From a virus: DNA of 32,695 bases. The stretch is from positions 1 through 32,695 of IMG/VR virus record IMGVR_UViG_3300013132_000144. One strand, 5' to 3'. How positions within the stretch are numbered: the first letter of the stretch is position 1; each line of letters opens with the position of its first letter. The notes beneath the pieces are model-generated. The model did not search any database. It was not told the DNA's origin and was given only the letters and a program-made list of their open reading frames with translations. Below, one piece after another: positions 32,156 through 32,695 of the stretch. The position numbers and the translations under genes were made by a program.

Positions 32156-32695
32156 ATGGCGTTTAACTATTCACCTAAGATAGTTCGTAGTGGTTTACAA
32201 CTGTATTTGGATGCAGCCAATAAAAAAAGTTATCCCGGCACAGGGTTATCGTGGTTTGATTTAAGTGGTAATAATAGAACATTTTCAATAAGTTCAACAG
32301 GAATAACTTGGAATAACGGAGGTTTTTTTACGTTGGCAGATGGGGGTATAACATATAATGGTTCAACATCAACATCTACAACAAGTACATGTGTATATTG
32401 GATGAAATCTACGGATACCCAATCATTATTTTGGCATGGAAATGACGGTGGTTTTTATGTTGGTGCATATCGTGTTGATAATAAAGAATATTATGGTAAT
32501 TGTGGGTCACCAGATTTTTATATGGATACTGTGGATTATGCTAATATTTATGATAATTTTCGAAACGGAAATTGGCATATGGTTGAATTTAAAAATGTTA
32601 ATTTAAGTTCGTGGACTACTAGTAGATTTAATACATATGGTTCATATACTTTTGGAGATGGTGCTTGTAGTTCGATTATGATTTATGACAGAAAC
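32156..32695 (+). CDS. LamG/concanavalin-like lectin-domain protein, 3' end outside the window
   Basis: The frame from ATG 32156 is open to the right edge (180 codons). It begins MAFNYSPKIVRSGLQLYLDA and continues ANKKSYPGTGLSWFDLSGNN, the standard opening of LamG or concanavalin-A-like domains in phage fibre and adhesin proteins (G-L-x-L-Y-L-D-A-x-N-x-x-S-Y-P-G ... W-x-D-L-S-G-N). Later strands (STSTCVYWMKSTDTQSLFWH, NGNWHMVEFKNVN) also fit the lectin fold. It starts one base after the stop of the giant fibre gene and probably encodes a further receptor- or glycan-binding fibre part. Confidence 0.8.
   Translation, partial: MAFNYSPKIVRSGLQLYLDAANKKSYPGTGLSWFDLSGNNRTFSISSTGITWNNGGFFTLADGGITYNGSTSTSTTSTCVYWMKSTDTQSLFWHGNDGGFYVGAYRVDNKEYYGNCGSPDFYMDTVDYANIYDNFRNGNWHMVEFKNVNLSSWTTSRFNTYGSYTFGDGACSSIMIYDRN

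Noticed and set aside
24747-32695. Diversity-generating retroelement acting on the fibre genes
   Set aside because: No reverse transcriptase gene and no template/variable repeat pair with adenine-specific differences is seen in the window.

Overview
The window is one piece of a large, strongly AT-rich tailed-phage genome. The gene content resembles a T4-like (myovirus-type) phage of a Bacteroidetes host. Phage origin is shown by a gp46/gp47-like recombination nuclease pair, a RuvC-like resolvase, a zinc-finger/TOPRIM primase, a RecB-like nuclease and several large fibre genes, packed with one- to eight-base overlaps. Four things point to a Bacteroidetes host. The sigma factor resembles the short Bacteroidetes RpoD. 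One protein ends in a tail typical of Bacteroidetes proteins (DUF6576-like). Shine-Dalgarno sequences are essentially absent. Two promoters fit the Bacteroidetes form TTTG-N20-TAnnTTTG. All genes are on the + strand except one (20815-21453).

Layout. 1-4634 holds the end of a virion/fibre block: two Thr/Pro-linker proteins with Cys-rich modules, then a 718-residue putative structural protein. 4691-11303 is the DNA metabolism block: resolvase, primase, PD-(D/E)XK nuclease, gp47-like nuclease, three small genes and gp46-like ATPase. 11393-13964 holds a ClpP protease behind its own host-type promoter, a membrane-anchored gene split by a T-run, a DUF6576-tailed protein and a sigma factor. 13976-19184 holds membrane, amidase-like and putative assembly proteins, including a membrane gene ending in an A11 run that may frameshift. 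19201-20834 is a run of small genes, among them a 59-residue histone-H1-like protein and a gene whose start codon lies inside a perfect 15-bp hairpin. 20815-21453 is the lone minus-strand gene. 21580-24664 holds a Dam-type methylase followed by a tight operon of NusG-like factor, a 100-residue protein, a Bcs1-like AAA ATPase and glutaredoxin, closed by a clear intrinsic terminator. 24747-32695 is a second fibre block: a beta-helix protein, a small virion protein, a 1706-residue collagen-like fibre and a lectin-like protein cut by the window edge.

How it may work together (inference): sigma factor, NusG-like factor and methylase would redirect or mark transcription and DNA; the nuclease/primase block would carry out recombination-dependent replication; the fibre blocks at both ends are the fast-evolving host-recognition parts. 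The least ordinary signals are the intergenic hairpins placed at gene starts, the two homopolymer frameshift sites and the H1-like gene. I see no CRISPR array, tRNA, rRNA, integrase or insertion sequence, and no gene-free stretch above 300 bases.
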